The notes under the pieces are model-generated. The model made no database searches, was not told where the DNA came from, and saw only the letters and a program-made list of their open reading frames with translations. From contig NZ_JANADO010000001.1 in NCBI RefSeq assembly GCF_024199845.1, forward strand, positions 3,658,001 through 3,722,000: a stretch of DNA of 64,000 bases, read 5' to 3'. The first letter of the stretch is position 1; every line of letters begins with the position of its first letter. The translations under genes and the position numbers were made by a program. This stretch comes from Bradyrhizobium sp. CCGB12. Lineage in GTDB: Bacteria > Pseudomonadota > Alphaproteobacteria > Rhizobiales > Xanthobacteraceae. This document shows positions 8,954-18,083 of this stretch, piece after piece.

Positions 8954-9103
8954 ATGGGACAACGAGTTCGTATCTTAAGACGTCCAAGATCCAGTTTGAC
9001 ACATACTGCCCGTGAGCTCTTAAGATTGTTGGACGCAATTGAGGAACTTGAAGATCTGAGAGAAAAGGTCCGGATCGCCGAAGCCGCCAGGATCCTCCAT
9101 TAA
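8954..9103 (+). CDS. Small protein (49 aa) behind a sigma-54 promoter
   Basis: I do not recognise this protein. It is 49 residues long, basic at the N-terminus (MGQRVRILRRPR) and Leu/Glu/Arg-rich in the second half (ARELLRLLDAIEELEDLREK), so the C-terminal 30 residues should form one amphipathic helix that could dimerise. The ATG has GGAGG upstream (8940-8944). An earlier in-frame start overlaps the promoter, which argues for this one. It stands alone, converging on the P450 gene. The case for a real gene is promoter plus ribosome site plus non-random composition. Confidence 0.55.
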   Translation: MGQRVRILRRPRSSLTHTARELLRLLDAIEELEDLREKVRIAEAARILH

Positions 9104-9350
9104 CCTAAATCCCCCAGGGGTCTGCCAGCCGCGGCTCAAAGGAAGAGCGGCGTCCATTTGCTATGGCAGGACGATTTACGCCGATCATCATTTTGCATCC
9201 TCAGCGAACGCGTGTGAGGCCCTCCGGATGCCGACGACGGGCATCGTGGCGCTGTTCCGCTCAGCTCTCGCAAGCGGACCATACGAGGCCAAGAGCTGAA
9301 GTCGGCCACGGGCCATTTTCGGACTTTGACGCTGATGCCTCATCCGGATT

Positions 9351-10589
9351 TCACGGCTGCCAGGATATCCGCATAGTATCGACGCGACGGATGCCGCTGT
9401 GCCCCTTGATCGCAGGCGCTTCATCCAATTGAAGCTTCGGGATGCGGGCCGCGAGCGTCGCCAGGCTCTCTTCGAGTTCGACACGCGCCAGCGCTTCACC
9501 GATGCAACGATGGGCGCCGGCACCAAAGGCGGGAAGTAACCGGGGTTGGTCGGTTCGACGGATGTCAAACACATCGGGACGTTCATAGGCCTCTTCGTCA
9601 CGCGCGGCGGACATGGTTGACAAGATGACGAATTGCCGGGCCGGAAGAACAACGCCGCCAACCTCGATGTCTTCAGTTGTCACCCTGACGAACGACGCCA
9701 CGCTCGGCTCGAATCGCATCGCCTCCGCAACCGCGCCCGGAATGAGCAAGGGATCGCGACACACCGCTTCCCATTGCTCCCTGTGCTGGAGCAGAAGCGC
9801 CAGTTGCACCACGATGGCGACGCGAGTCGTGTCGGTGCCGCCGACGATCAATTGAACGATCTGGAATATGATCTCGAGAGGTGATAGTTCACCCGCTGCG
9901 TCCGCCCTCCCCAGAAAATCCGAGAGGAAATCGTCGCGAGGGGCGCGACGCCTGTCTTCGAGCGTCTCTTCCACGTAATCGCGCAACTGTTGGCACGCCG
10001 CCCCTGCTTCAGGGATTTCGTCCGGCAGTACGCTGGAGCTGATGAATCGTGTCACTGAGTAAACAAGTTCTGTAAAGGATGGGATGTCGGCCCGCGGCAA
10101 ACCGAGAAGATCGCCAATGACGCGGGCGGGAAGCTGAGCTGCGAACTGACCGACAAATTCGACCTGACCATCGGCATACCAGCTCTCGATCAACTCCTCC
10201 GAGGAACGCCGTATATGCGGCCGCAGACCGGCTATCGTTCGCGCCGCAAAGCTTCTTGAGAACGGTGAGCGCCGGCGACGGTGAACGGCGCCATTGGCGG
10301 TGAGCATTCCCTGATCGAAGAGATCAAAGAGCGCTCCCTCCGTGACACCGAACAATTCTGGGTGGACCGTTTCGGATGCGGCTATGCGGGAATCACTGCC
10401 GAGCCGCTCAATGTCGGCATGACGGAGCACGAGAAAAGCTCCCGTTTCATGTCCGACAAAGGGATAGTCGGCGCGATACCTGCGGAACATGCCGTGAGGA
10501 TCCGCGTCGAGGTCTGCCACATTGAGAACCGGCAGGTCCTCAGGAGCGGCGAGAGCGACCAGATCGCTTGCGCCGATAACTTCCGCCAT
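9351..10589 (-). CDS. Cytochrome P450
   Basis: 412-residue soluble bacterial P450 monooxygenase. I-helix oxygen-binding motif is VGGTDTTR, the ExxR of the K helix is in AEAMRFEP, and the heme loop is FGAGAHRCIG with ligand Cys362. There is no membrane anchor, as expected for bacterial class I enzymes, which need ferredoxin and a reductase; neither gene is nearby. The start at 10589 is preferred over 10595 because GAGAGG lies 7 nt before it. It is probably part of an accessory oxidation cluster with the flavin monooxygenase and hydrolases further right. The substrate is unknown. Confidence 0.93.
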   Translation of the reverse strand: MAEVIGASDLVALAAPEDLPVLNVADLDADPHGMFRRYRADYPFVGHETGAFLVLRHADIERLGSDSRIAASETVHPELFGVTEGALFDLFDQGMLTANGAVHRRRRSPFSRSFAARTIAGLRPHIRRSSEELIESWYADGQVEFVGQFAAQLPARVIGDLLGLPRADIPSFTELVYSVTRFISSSVLPDEIPEAGAACQQLRDYVEETLEDRRRAPRDDFLSDFLGRADAAGELSPLEIIFQIVQLIVGGTDTTRVAIVVQLALLLQHREQWEAVCRDPLLIPGAVAEAMRFEPSVASFVRVTTEDIEVGGVVLPARQFVILSTMSAARDEEAYERPDVFDIRRTDQPRLLPAFGAGAHRCIGEALARVELEESLATLAARIPKLQLDEAPAIKGHSGIRRVDTMRISWQP

Positions 10590-10640
10590 TGGCATTCCTC
10601 TCGTCCCTGACTGCGACTTCTCCTCTATAGACTTCCCGTT

Positions 10641-10824
10641 TTACGTCTCGATTTCCGAACAGCCGAAGTTCGTTGCAATCGTAATGGGCGGCCGCGGTAC
10701 CGTTCCAATTTCCGTCGCACCGCCAATGACGCGATGGGCCAATTTTTGACATTGCCCTAGGACGAATGAACCATCGTGAACGGCCACAGTGAAAGTCGCG
10801 TCGCCAGCCTTGAGGTCGCGGCAA
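10641..10824 (-). pseudogene. Start-less coding remnant
   Basis: A minus-strand frame ending at 10641 reads like genuine protein (AGDATFTVAVHDGSFVLGQ ... RVIGGATEIGTVPRPP), but it has no start codon outside the neighbouring hydrolase gene. It looks like the C-terminal piece of a lost gene. I do not recognise the family. It occupies most of the gap between the P450 and the aspartoacylase-like gene. Confidence 0.35.
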
Positions 10825-12018
10825 CTACTCGGGATAGACTTGAACGTCCTTCGGCCCCGGCTTGTTGAATAGGATGAATACCAAGGGGTTGCCGGGCTCG
10901 GACATTGCATCGCTGCGCTGGCCCGCTATCTCTCCGGCCACGCCGCTTGTATATTCCGCAATCACCTCGCCGAAGCTATTGCGCTGGATGGCAACCTTCT
11001 GCCCGGCTTCGACCTTGTCTTTGAGTTTGACCAGATGCTCAACGAGACCGCCCGCGGCGGCCAGGATTGGGTAGGCGCTGTTACCAACAAAGACAGCCAC
11101 GTCCTTGCCTGTACGTCCTAGTGGCCCGGCAACGATGCCGTGATGCTTGAGGACGTTCATTGTGCCTTCCACGAAGAGCGAGATCATCTCAAGGTCCAGG
11201 ACGCGCGCAGCGCCGATTTCTGGCGTGAAGGACGGGATGCCCACGTCCATGAACGCGTTGTGCAGGACACCGGGATATACATGATTGTCGAAGATCTGGC
11301 CGACGGGATAGAGCTCGACCATCGCCTTGACCTCGGGCACATCCATACCGCCAATATTGAATGCGGTGACTTCGAATCCGGTCGTCCCAGTGTGGAAGTC
11401 GATCGCGAAGTCGGCGTTCGGCCGCAGCAGCCGGTTGAACAGAAGCCCGGCGTGTCGGCTGGGTGCCGTGGCGCTGTTCTCGTTCCCGGGCCACTCCCGA
11501 TTCATATCGATCAGATCGATGCCTCTGCCCTGATTGGGCCATCTGCGCTGCATGCTTTCCAGGGCCGGGCGGGACACGTCCGTGACCGCAATCACCGTGC
11601 CTGACATCTGCGCCGGGTCGAGTTGGTTCATCACGGTCTGGACCGTGTGCACAGAACTCATCTCGTCGCCATGTACGCCACTGGTCAGGACGCCGCGCTT
11701 GCCCGGCTTTGCTCCCTTCGCGACCGTCACAGACACATACCAGTGCTGTCCGGTTGGCATCTCAACGCCCTGAAAATACAACAGGTGCTTCTTTCCGGAC
11801 TCCAGGTCGTTGACGTCGAGCGCGCTGACGACCCTTTTGCCTTCGATAACATCGCCGGTATAGACCGTTCCTGATGTCGGCTTGACAGGGGGTGTCGCTG
11901 CGCCTTGGGCATTCGCAGCACTAGCGTTGACGGCGACGGCGGCCGCGGAGCCGACCGTGGCAATGGATGCCATTATCAGATCGCGGCGATCGATGCCCTT
12001 TGCAGATTTGTCAGGCAT
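10825..12018 (-). CDS. Tat-exported succinylglutamate desuccinylase/aspartoacylase-family hydrolase
   Basis: 397 residues of the AstE/AspA zinc carboxypeptidase-like family, which hydrolyse N-acyl amino acids or related amides. Zinc ligands are in GVHGDEM (His and Glu) and the distal DFHTG motif carries another His. The N-terminus has a twin-arginine signal: DRRDLIM (RR at 11-12), an Ala-rich hydrophobic segment, then ANAQ as a cleavage site, so it should act in the periplasm after folding. Start at 12018 is chosen for AAGGA upstream and because it places RR near the N-terminus. The C-terminal ~90 residues form the beta-rich cap of the family. Substrate unknown. Confidence 0.82.
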   Translation of the reverse strand: MPDKSAKGIDRRDLIMASIATVGSAAAVAVNASAANAQGAATPPVKPTSGTVYTGDVIEGKRVVSALDVNDLESGKKHLLYFQGVEMPTGQHWYVSVTVAKGAKPGKRGVLTSGVHGDEMSSVHTVQTVMNQLDPAQMSGTVIAVTDVSRPALESMQRRWPNQGRGIDLIDMNREWPGNENSATAPSRHAGLLFNRLLRPNADFAIDFHTGTTGFEVTAFNIGGMDVPEVKAMVELYPVGQIFDNHVYPGVLHNAFMDVGIPSFTPEIGAARVLDLEMISLFVEGTMNVLKHHGIVAGPLGRTGKDVAVFVGNSAYPILAAAGGLVEHLVKLKDKVEAGQKVAIQRNSFGEVIAEYTSGVAGEIAGQRSDAMSEPGNPLVFILFNKPGPKDVQVYPE

Positions 12019-12129
12019 GAGGGGATCCTTTGTGATTGTGAAGGGCAATTTCATACGACGGCACGGCATCCACATCGGTCGCCCGCGGTACGTCAAGTAC
12101 GAGTATGCCGCCGAACTCGTATACCTGGT

Positions 12130-12319
12130 TCCGTTTGTTTCGACTCATCGATGTCTGGCGCGCCCACGATAACAAGATCGAAAGCCTCATCGGCGTCGAT
12201 GCGCTTTTTGATGTCAGAAGAGCCTGTCCCGTTGGCATCACCGTGTTGCCGGAGTCGGCAGCTTGAACCGAGTGCGCAGCTAAAAGGCTGAAGAAGGCGG
12301 CGGCGATAAAGCGATTCAT
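12130..12319 (-). pseudogene. Remnant of a ModA-like periplasmic binding protein
   Basis: From the ATG at 12319 the frame begins with a clean signal peptide (MNRFIAAAFFSLLAAHSVQA). About 10 codons later the sensible sequence moves to another frame: GTGSSDIKKRIDADEAFDLV, then IVGAPDIDE. That matches molybdate-type binding proteins, where a TGT/SS...IKKRI(D/E)AGEAFDL segment follows about 50 residues after the signal. Most of the first lobe between them is missing and a frameshift joins the pieces, so this is a decayed gene. It lies directly upstream of the aspartoacylase-like gene. Confidence 0.6.
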
Positions 12320-12448
12320 GTCGGCCCCCGACGCTAGCGGATCAGCATATTGCTTTCTTTTCGATTCCGACACCAATGTCCGTGTGGGTCACTTGCGGAA
12401 GACGAGCACTGCCTCACGCTGGAAATGCCGGGCTGTCATCGTGCCCGG

Positions 12449-14131
12449 TCACGGTAGGGTGGCGGGAGCCTCAATGAGGTTGCCGATGCAGAAATGAGCC
12501 ATGTGCGCGACAGCTTCGGCACTATGGTAGTCCCCGAATTCCGCCGTGGCTTCCTTGCCGGCATACATTCGGGCAATTCCGGCGCCACCGGGGTGATGAG
12601 GCGCCCACTCGGAGATGTCGTAAACTTTGCCTGAGATAATGACCCAGCAGTCGTTTCGCGTGTTGTGCCGGGCGACCTCTTCCCGCGTGACGGAGCGTGG
12701 AGCGCTGGCAGGAGAAGCTGGCTTCCACAGCGCACCGGTCATCGTGGCGTAGTTGGCCTTGGCGGCTCGGCGGAAATCCCACGGCCCCAATCTCTTGTAG
12801 GGCAATTCGGCGCCGATATTGCGGGCGTCATACGCGTAGATCCAGGAGTCGTCCTCGCCGCCGCGCTTGTCGTGGGCAAAGGCCGGACTCACACGCTCGT
12901 CGAGCTTCTCCAGCAGCGCCTTCTGCTCAGCGGTGTCCTTTGCCCGCAAGTGATCGAAGGCGAATTTGGAACCGAGTTGGAAGCGGGTGGCGCGGTAATG
13001 CCGCACGCGCTCGTAGTGCAACAACGCTGTCGCGACATCTCGCTTATGCAAGGCGAAGGCGCTGGCGAGCGCGGCGGCGTCCTCGAAGGACTGCGCAGCG
13101 CCCTGGCCAAATGTGGGAAGCATCGGGTGCGCCGCGTCTCCAAGAAGACAGATGCGGCCTTGGACCCAGGTTTCGAGTGCATCACGATCGTAGAGGCCCC
13201 ATTTGGTCGGTCGAACGATCGCCCCCGCCAGTGCGAGCAGGTCTTCGCGACTGGTGCTCCCCTCGAATGCCTCTCCCACCTCGCGAAGGATCTCCTCCCG
13301 GCTGACGGGAAACCAGTCGCCCTCCTCCCGCTCGAACGCAGCCGCGTCGGGCTCATAGCGGGCGATCCACACGTTCAACAACTCGCCGCCGCGAACCCAA
13401 TATGTCGTTGCCCCGCTCCTGTCGTTCCGGTGACGGTCCATGCTGAAGGAGTCGATGGGATTGTTGCCCAGCGGGCTACCGTCTGCCTTGCGGAGCGAGG
13501 CGACCACTGCCCGCGGAATGAGGCCACGAAAGCAGGTTACCTCGGTCCAGCGCTTGGGACGCGGGTTCGGCCACGCCAGTTGCAACGTGGCTGAGTTGAT
13601 GCCGTCTGCACCGACAAGGACCTCTCCGGTGGCGGCTCGGCCATTCGAAAAGGTGGCGGTCACCTCGCCGGCGGCCTGGCTCAACTGTGTCAGCCTGCAG
13701 TCCATGTGCAAGGTGATCGGGCACGGTGCCCCGCTGCCGGGACCGAATTCGAACACCCGCTTGTACAGGCACATCAACAGGTCCAGCCTGTGCATGTGAT
13801 GGAACCCAGCGCTGTCACCCGCGGCAGTGACATGATCGAACGGCCTCTGTGTCACGCTCCCATCCGCGTTGAACTGCCGTGTCGATTCTAGAATTGCCGC
13901 CCGGCCACCGTCGATCGCCCCATCGGAGCCCTTGGGATCCCCGCCATCGAGGTCGACGCCCAGCCAACGACATATCCGCGCCCCGTTGGGCGGAATGTTC
14001 AATCCGGCACCCGCGGTGCTGGGCACTTTTGTTTGCTCGTAGACATCGACCGACGAGAACACACCGGACTGTCGCAGCGCCAATGCCGTCATCAGGCCAC
14101 CCATCCCCGCACCGACGATTACCGCCCTCAT
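12449..14131 (-). CDS. FAD monooxygenase fused to a C-terminal cytochrome b5 domain
   Basis: 560 residues. Residues 1-~400 are a flavin aromatic hydroxylase (salicylate hydroxylase-like): FAD-binding GAGMGG (7-12), the DG motif in GADGIN, and GD motif in LLGDAAHPMLP. After a linker, residues ~485-555 are a cytochrome b5 domain: the HPGG axial His513 and a second His536 in DYHS, 23 residues apart, as in b5 (His39/His63). Start at 14131 has GGAAGGAAG just upstream. No membrane anchor or extra reductase domain is seen. Such hydroxylases normally take electrons directly from NAD(P)H; the heme domain could receive or relay electrons, or link to the nearby P450 (inference). The fusion is unusual. 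Confidence 0.85.
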   Translation of the reverse strand: MRAVIVGAGMGGLMTALALRQSGVFSSVDVYEQTKVPSTAGAGLNIPPNGARICRWLGVDLDGGDPKGSDGAIDGGRAAILESTRQFNADGSVTQRPFDHVTAAGDSAGFHHMHRLDLLMCLYKRVFEFGPGSGAPCPITLHMDCRLTQLSQAAGEVTATFSNGRAATGEVLVGADGINSATLQLAWPNPRPKRWTEVTCFRGLIPRAVVASLRKADGSPLGNNPIDSFSMDRHRNDRSGATTYWVRGGELLNVWIARYEPDAAAFEREEGDWFPVSREEILREVGEAFEGSTSREDLLALAGAIVRPTKWGLYDRDALETWVQGRICLLGDAAHPMLPTFGQGAAQSFEDAAALASAFALHKRDVATALLHYERVRHYRATRFQLGSKFAFDHLRAKDTAEQKALLEKLDERVSPAFAHDKRGGEDDSWIYAYDARNIGAELPYKRLGPWDFRRAAKANYATMTGALWKPASPASAPRSVTREEVARHNTRNDCWVIISGKVYDISEWAPHHPGGAGIARMYAGKEATAEFGDYHSAEAVAHMAHFCIGNLIEAPATLP

Positions 14132-14935
14132 CCGATCTTCCTTCCAAAGTGAGCGACGCACCGATTTCCTGTCTCGCGACGAGAGCAAAGTGGATGACGC
14201 CCAGACAGACGAACGAGACTAGCCGCGAGCGGCCCAGCGATAAAGCAGCTTCTCGCGTGAGCAAGGTATGCGCGCGCCGCACAATTTGTCGCAAAGGATC
14301 CGATCTCGGCTCACGCAAGTCATTTTGCCATCAGCCCTACAACGATCATTGAAATGCCAATCGTTCGGTCGTTCCAGACGAGCGAGCAAGAGGCCGATTT
14401 GCCCAATACAGCATCGCGTAGCCGATCCGCCCGCAAACGCAGAAGTGAGCCCCTACAAAGTGAGCCAATCGTGCGTATTCGTTACGGCAGCGACGAGACT
14501 TGAAGCGGCGAAGAACGGGAGAGCCTCAAGGTCATTTCCAAGTGCTGTGACAACAGTAACGCGTTCGCTCGACGTTGAAGTGATGTCGTAGCGTGCACTA
14601 TCTACGCTGGATGTATCGCCGTGAGCGAAGCAACGCCGACGCCCGCTATGCGCACTTCCATGATAAGGAGACCGCCGATGGTGTCGCCGATTGCCGCGGC
14701 TTCGTCCTCATTGAGGATGGCGCGCACTTCCTGAGCCGGACAAGACTCGAGCCGATCAAATTTGACCTACAGGAACTGTCCGAGGCATTGGCCGTGACCA
14801 CGCTCGGCTTTGCAGTCACTTGCCGCAAATTGAAAAGCACAGTTTGGTGTAAAGAGCGGCGACGCCGCAAAGAAGCTCATCTTGTGAACGTCTCTATGAG
14901 CACTTTCGCGAAAACTTGACACGAAGGACAATGCG
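14132..14935. other. Gene-free stretch before the dienelactone-hydrolase-like gene
   Basis: About 800 bp between two divergently read genes. It has lower GC than its neighbours and short open frames on both strands without ribosome sites or recognisable motifs. A plus-strand frame at 14593-14919 reads partly protein-like (VLIEDGAHFLSRTRLEPIKF) but has no credible start. I see nothing I can name; an eroded gene is possible. Confidence 0.3.
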
Positions 14936-16171
14936 ATGCCGGAACAATGGATCGACATCAGGGCCGCAGATGGTAGCACCTTCAAAGGCTATCTCGCTAT
15001 TCCCACTTCAGGCTCTGGTCCCGGCATTCTGCTGCTGCATGAGATTTTCGGCGTCAACGCCTCGATGCGGAGCCTCGCCGACTACTATGCCGAGGAAGGC
15101 TATGTGGTATTGGCGCCGGACCTGCTATGGCGTATGGGAGCGGGCATCGAGCTTGCCGACCGCGACGGCGATTTCGACAGGGCGATGGACCGCTATCACG
15201 ACTTCGACGCCAACCAGTCGATCAAGGATTCCGCCGACGCATTGAAGGCACTGCGGGCGCGACCCGAATGCACTGGCAAGGTCGGCGCGCTCGGCTTTGG
15301 CCTTGGCGGCAAGCTCGCCTATCTCGTCGCAGCGCGCGCAGACGTCGACTGCGCAGTCTCCTACTATGGCGTCGGTATCGAGGCCGAACTTGGAGAGGCC
15401 ATGAGGATCAAGGGACCGGTCGTATTTCACCTCGCCGAGTTCGATCGCCTTGTCCCTGCCGAAGTGCGAATGCAGATCACGGCAATCTTTGCAAATCGTC
15501 CGGATGTCGAGCTGTATCTCTATCCCGATTGCGACCATGCCTTTGCGGCACCAGAACGTGCGAGCTTCAACAAATCGGCGACCTCGATCGCGTACTCGCG
15601 CTCGATCGCGATGTTCCGAAAAGTTCTCGGCCCCCATTACGATCTTTCGTCACTGTGGGACAAGCACACCGAGCTGGAATTTGCGACCCGCTCGGCGGAA
15701 GCGACCATGAGCACTATGGTGGCCCAGCCCTACGTCAACCACATCCCGACCATGACCGGCGGTGTTGGCTACCACGATCTCCTGCGCTTCTATAAGAATC
15801 ATTTCATCCCGAAGACGCCCAAGGACACCAGGCTCACCCCCATCTCGCGCACCATTGGCGCCGACAGGGTCGTCGACGAGATGCTGTTTTGCTTCACCCA
15901 TGACGTCGAAATCGACTGGATGCTCCCCGGCGTGCCCCCGACAGGCAGGTATGTCGAGATTCCACTGGTTGCGATCGTACGCTTCCGTGGCGACAAGCTC
16001 TACAATGAGCACATCTACTGGGACCAAGCCTCGGTGCTGGTGCAGATCGGGTTGCTGGATCCAAAGACGCTTCCCGTGGCGGGGGTGGAGACCGCGAGGA
16101 AGCTCGTCGAGGAGTCCCTACCTTCCAACACGATGATGGCGCGCTGGACCGAGAGCGCGCCGAAGGTTTGA
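14936..16171 (+). CDS. Dienelactone-hydrolase-like protein fused to a SnoaL-like domain, nucleophile missing
   Basis: 411 residues. Residues 1-~225 match dienelactone hydrolase in order and spacing: Glu36 in LLHEIFG, Asp170 in AEFDRLVP and His201 in CDHAF (reference Glu36, Cys123, Asp171, His202). The nucleophile elbow reads GFGLGG (120-125) where active enzymes have G-[FY]-C-x-G-G, so the Cys is Gly. Residues ~240-400 look like a SnoaL/ketosteroid-isomerase-type domain. The ribosome site is GAAGGAC 8 nt before the ATG. It may bind a lactone or act by another mechanism (inference); classical hydrolysis is unlikely without the Cys. Confidence 0.75.
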   Translation: MPEQWIDIRAADGSTFKGYLAIPTSGSGPGILLLHEIFGVNASMRSLADYYAEEGYVVLAPDLLWRMGAGIELADRDGDFDRAMDRYHDFDANQSIKDSADALKALRARPECTGKVGALGFGLGGKLAYLVAARADVDCAVSYYGVGIEAELGEAMRIKGPVVFHLAEFDRLVPAEVRMQITAIFANRPDVELYLYPDCDHAFAAPERASFNKSATSIAYSRSIAMFRKVLGPHYDLSSLWDKHTELEFATRSAEATMSTMVAQPYVNHIPTMTGGVGYHDLLRFYKNHFIPKTPKDTRLTPISRTIGADRVVDEMLFCFTHDVEIDWMLPGVPPTGRYVEIPLVAIVRFRGDKLYNEHIYWDQASVLVQIGLLDPKTLPVAGVETARKLVEESLPSNTMMARWTESAPKV

Positions 16172-16241
16172 ACGCAAATGCACTCCATCGCGGCCGCTCA
16201 CGGCGCCATTCCCGGATTGCGGTGTTAGGAGAGCACCGCCG

Positions 16242-16769
16242 TCAATCGCGATGCCCACCCCAGTTGACGTCTAGCCCGACCGCCGCATTCTCAGCTGGAC
16301 TTGCCAACCAATATCCTTTTGCATGGACAAGGTCGAGGAAACGCTGAGCCTGTTCTTCCGGCGACGAGCCGGCGGGTGAGATCGATATCTCCTGCAGAAA
16401 TCGGGCCATCTCCGTCGTCGTCACGCACATGATCGAAGCGGCCGCCTGCGACGCGTTTTTCCACGCATGCTTGGCCCCGTCTCGCACGTCGAAAACGTCG
16501 CCTGGTCCAAGCACCTCCCACCGATCTTCCCTCAGAGCATCTATCTTCCCGGACAGCACGTAAAACGTCTCTCGATCGGCGTGACTATGCATCGGCACCA
16601 CCACGCCCGCCGGCAGGGTACATCGAATGAGACAGTAGTCTCCCGCACTGCCGGAAATTTCCGTGAGATACTCGTTCGTCGGACGCACGTGCTCCTGCGG
16701 CGAGAACACCTCCTGGACATCGGGTGTGTTCTTCGAACGAGGATTATTCGGAGTGAGATTGTCAGACAT
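16242..16769 (-). CDS. Cupin-domain protein
   Basis: 175-residue single-domain cupin. Motif 1 is HSHADRETFYVLSG, supplying two His and one Glu as metal ligands, and motif 2 is GDVFDVRDGAKHAWKN with the last His, so a metal site should be intact. Family members include small dioxygenases, isomerases and sensors; nothing here decides among them. It converges with the DLH-like gene (70 bp apart) and diverges from the AraC regulator at 17121, which might control it. The N-terminal ~35 residues are polar and probably disordered. Confidence 0.75.
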   Translation of the reverse strand: MSDNLTPNNPRSKNTPDVQEVFSPQEHVRPTNEYLTEISGSAGDYCLIRCTLPAGVVVPMHSHADRETFYVLSGKIDALREDRWEVLGPGDVFDVRDGAKHAWKNASQAAASIMCVTTTEMARFLQEISISPAGSSPEEQAQRFLDLVHAKGYWLASPAENAAVGLDVNWGGHRD

Positions 16770-17120
16770 CGTCGGAGGCCTCTTGCATGATGCTGCAGAC
16801 CAAACACTTGCAGGTGACGATCAACGTGTTGACCGCAGCAGTTTGACTCTATTGCAGCCAGAGAGCCATCAGGCTGGGACCGCTGTGCCGGTCCAACCAT
16901 TCTCCCGGGCAACCAATATTTAGAACAATGGAGCATGACTCTGGAGTGGCTGGCGCGCCCTTTCCAATGCGGTAATGCGCACTCTTTGAACGAGCCGGAG
17001 CTCCTGTTTTTGGCAGCGACTTGGAAACACATTTTAGTGTACCGCTGCTGCAGCGTTCAGCCTTGCGCCGACTTGGAGTAAACAGGTCGTTTTGCTCCTC
17101 GGTGCGCTAAGGACGGAAAC
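16770..17120. promoter_or_regulatory. Divergent control region between cupin and AraC genes
   Basis: A 351-bp stretch without a supported gene, containing both promoters. I see no strong inverted repeat or clear -35/-10 pair. The right end carries AAGGACGGAAAC, the ribosome site of the AraC gene. Confidence 0.35.
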
Positions 17121-18083
17121 ATGACCAGCGGAAGCGAATTTCTCATCGGGCCAACATCCGATTGCGAGACATGGCTGACCGGCATCCGGTCAGTCGGCGT
17201 TCTCAGCTCTCAGCGCGTCGACTCCAAAGGGTTTAGAGGCTCGGTGCGTGGCTCATGCCTGTGGGGGATCACTACACTCGAAACTACGTTTGCAAGCCTC
17301 AGCGTCTGCCGGTTCGAACGGATGCATCGGGACCCCCGCCTAGAATGTAGTGACTACTCCAACGCAGTGTTTCAGATCTCTGGCCGCTCGACCCTGATGC
17401 AGAAAGACCGCGTAATGACGCTTTCTGTAGGTGACATCGGGTTTGTCGATGTGGCCAGACCAGTAAGTCTGATCTCCGGTGACCCGTCCTGCCGATGGCT
17501 TTCTCTGTCCCTGCCACGACGTGCGCTAATTTCCCACCTGGGTCGGGAGCCGCACGGCGGGATGCACTGCCACGGTGCAACACCCGCGAGCCGCAGCCTG
17601 TTCCGTCTTGTTTCCGACGCGCTTGGCGAAGGCGATATTTCAGCCGGCGCAGCTGATGCCTTTATGCAGCTCGCGATCTACGATCTTATCGGCGCTCTGT
17701 TCGCTAGCTCCGATTTACCGTCCGCCACCTCTCATACCGACAAGTTGTTCACACGCATATGCCGCATCGCCACGAACAACTTCTCCAATCCCGAATTTTC
17801 TCTCCGAGATGTGGCCGGTGAAGCGGGAATTTCACGACGCTATCTCCAGAAGCTTTTTACCGCGCGCGGAACAACGTGCAGCCGGTTCATACAGTCGCTT
17901 CGCCTAGACCACGCGGCGCGGCTTCTGAATAGACGGAACCTGCTAAAATCCGACCAGCCGCTTACCGAGATTGCTTATGCCTGCGGCTTCCGCGACTACG
18001 CGCATTTTTCTCGGACATTCCACCTTCGATTTGGCTGCACGCCAAGTGCAGCCTCCGAAGGACATCTTTCGACACCGAGTTGA
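17121..18083 (+). CDS. AraC-family transcriptional regulator (copy 1)
   Basis: 320 residues: an N-terminal ligand/dimerisation domain of the AraC_binding_2 type (~30-200) and a C-terminal double helix-turn-helix (~215-315), with GISRRYLQKLF in the first HTH and EIAYACGFRDYAHFSRTF in the second. It is closely related along its whole length to the regulator at 21271-22254, sharing AVFQISGRST, GTTCxRFIQSLRLD and LIKSDQPL-type stretches. It converges with the response-regulator gene at 18295. The ligand is unknown. Controlled genes may include the adjacent cupin and the glycosyltransferase (inference). Confidence 0.88.
   Translation: MTSGSEFLIGPTSDCETWLTGIRSVGVLSSQRVDSKGFRGSVRGSCLWGITTLETTFASLSVCRFERMHRDPRLECSDYSNAVFQISGRSTLMQKDRVMTLSVGDIGFVDVARPVSLISGDPSCRWLSLSLPRRALISHLGREPHGGMHCHGATPASRSLFRLVSDALGEGDISAGAADAFMQLAIYDLIGALFASSDLPSATSHTDKLFTRICRIATNNFSNPEFSLRDVAGEAGISRRYLQKLFTARGTTCSRFIQSLRLDHAARLLNRRNLLKSDQPLTEIAYACGFRDYAHFSRTFHLRFGCTPSAASEGHLSTPS

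Noticed and set aside
12011..12319. A 102-residue exported protein read straight through from the signal peptide
   Set aside because: After the signal the frame becomes low-complexity and Ser/Arg-rich, while the ModA-like sequence continues in a different frame; a pseudogene explains it better.
14593..14919. Possible 108-residue protein upstream of the DLH-like gene
   Set aside because: No ribosome site, no recognised motif, and the tail is basic and repetitive.
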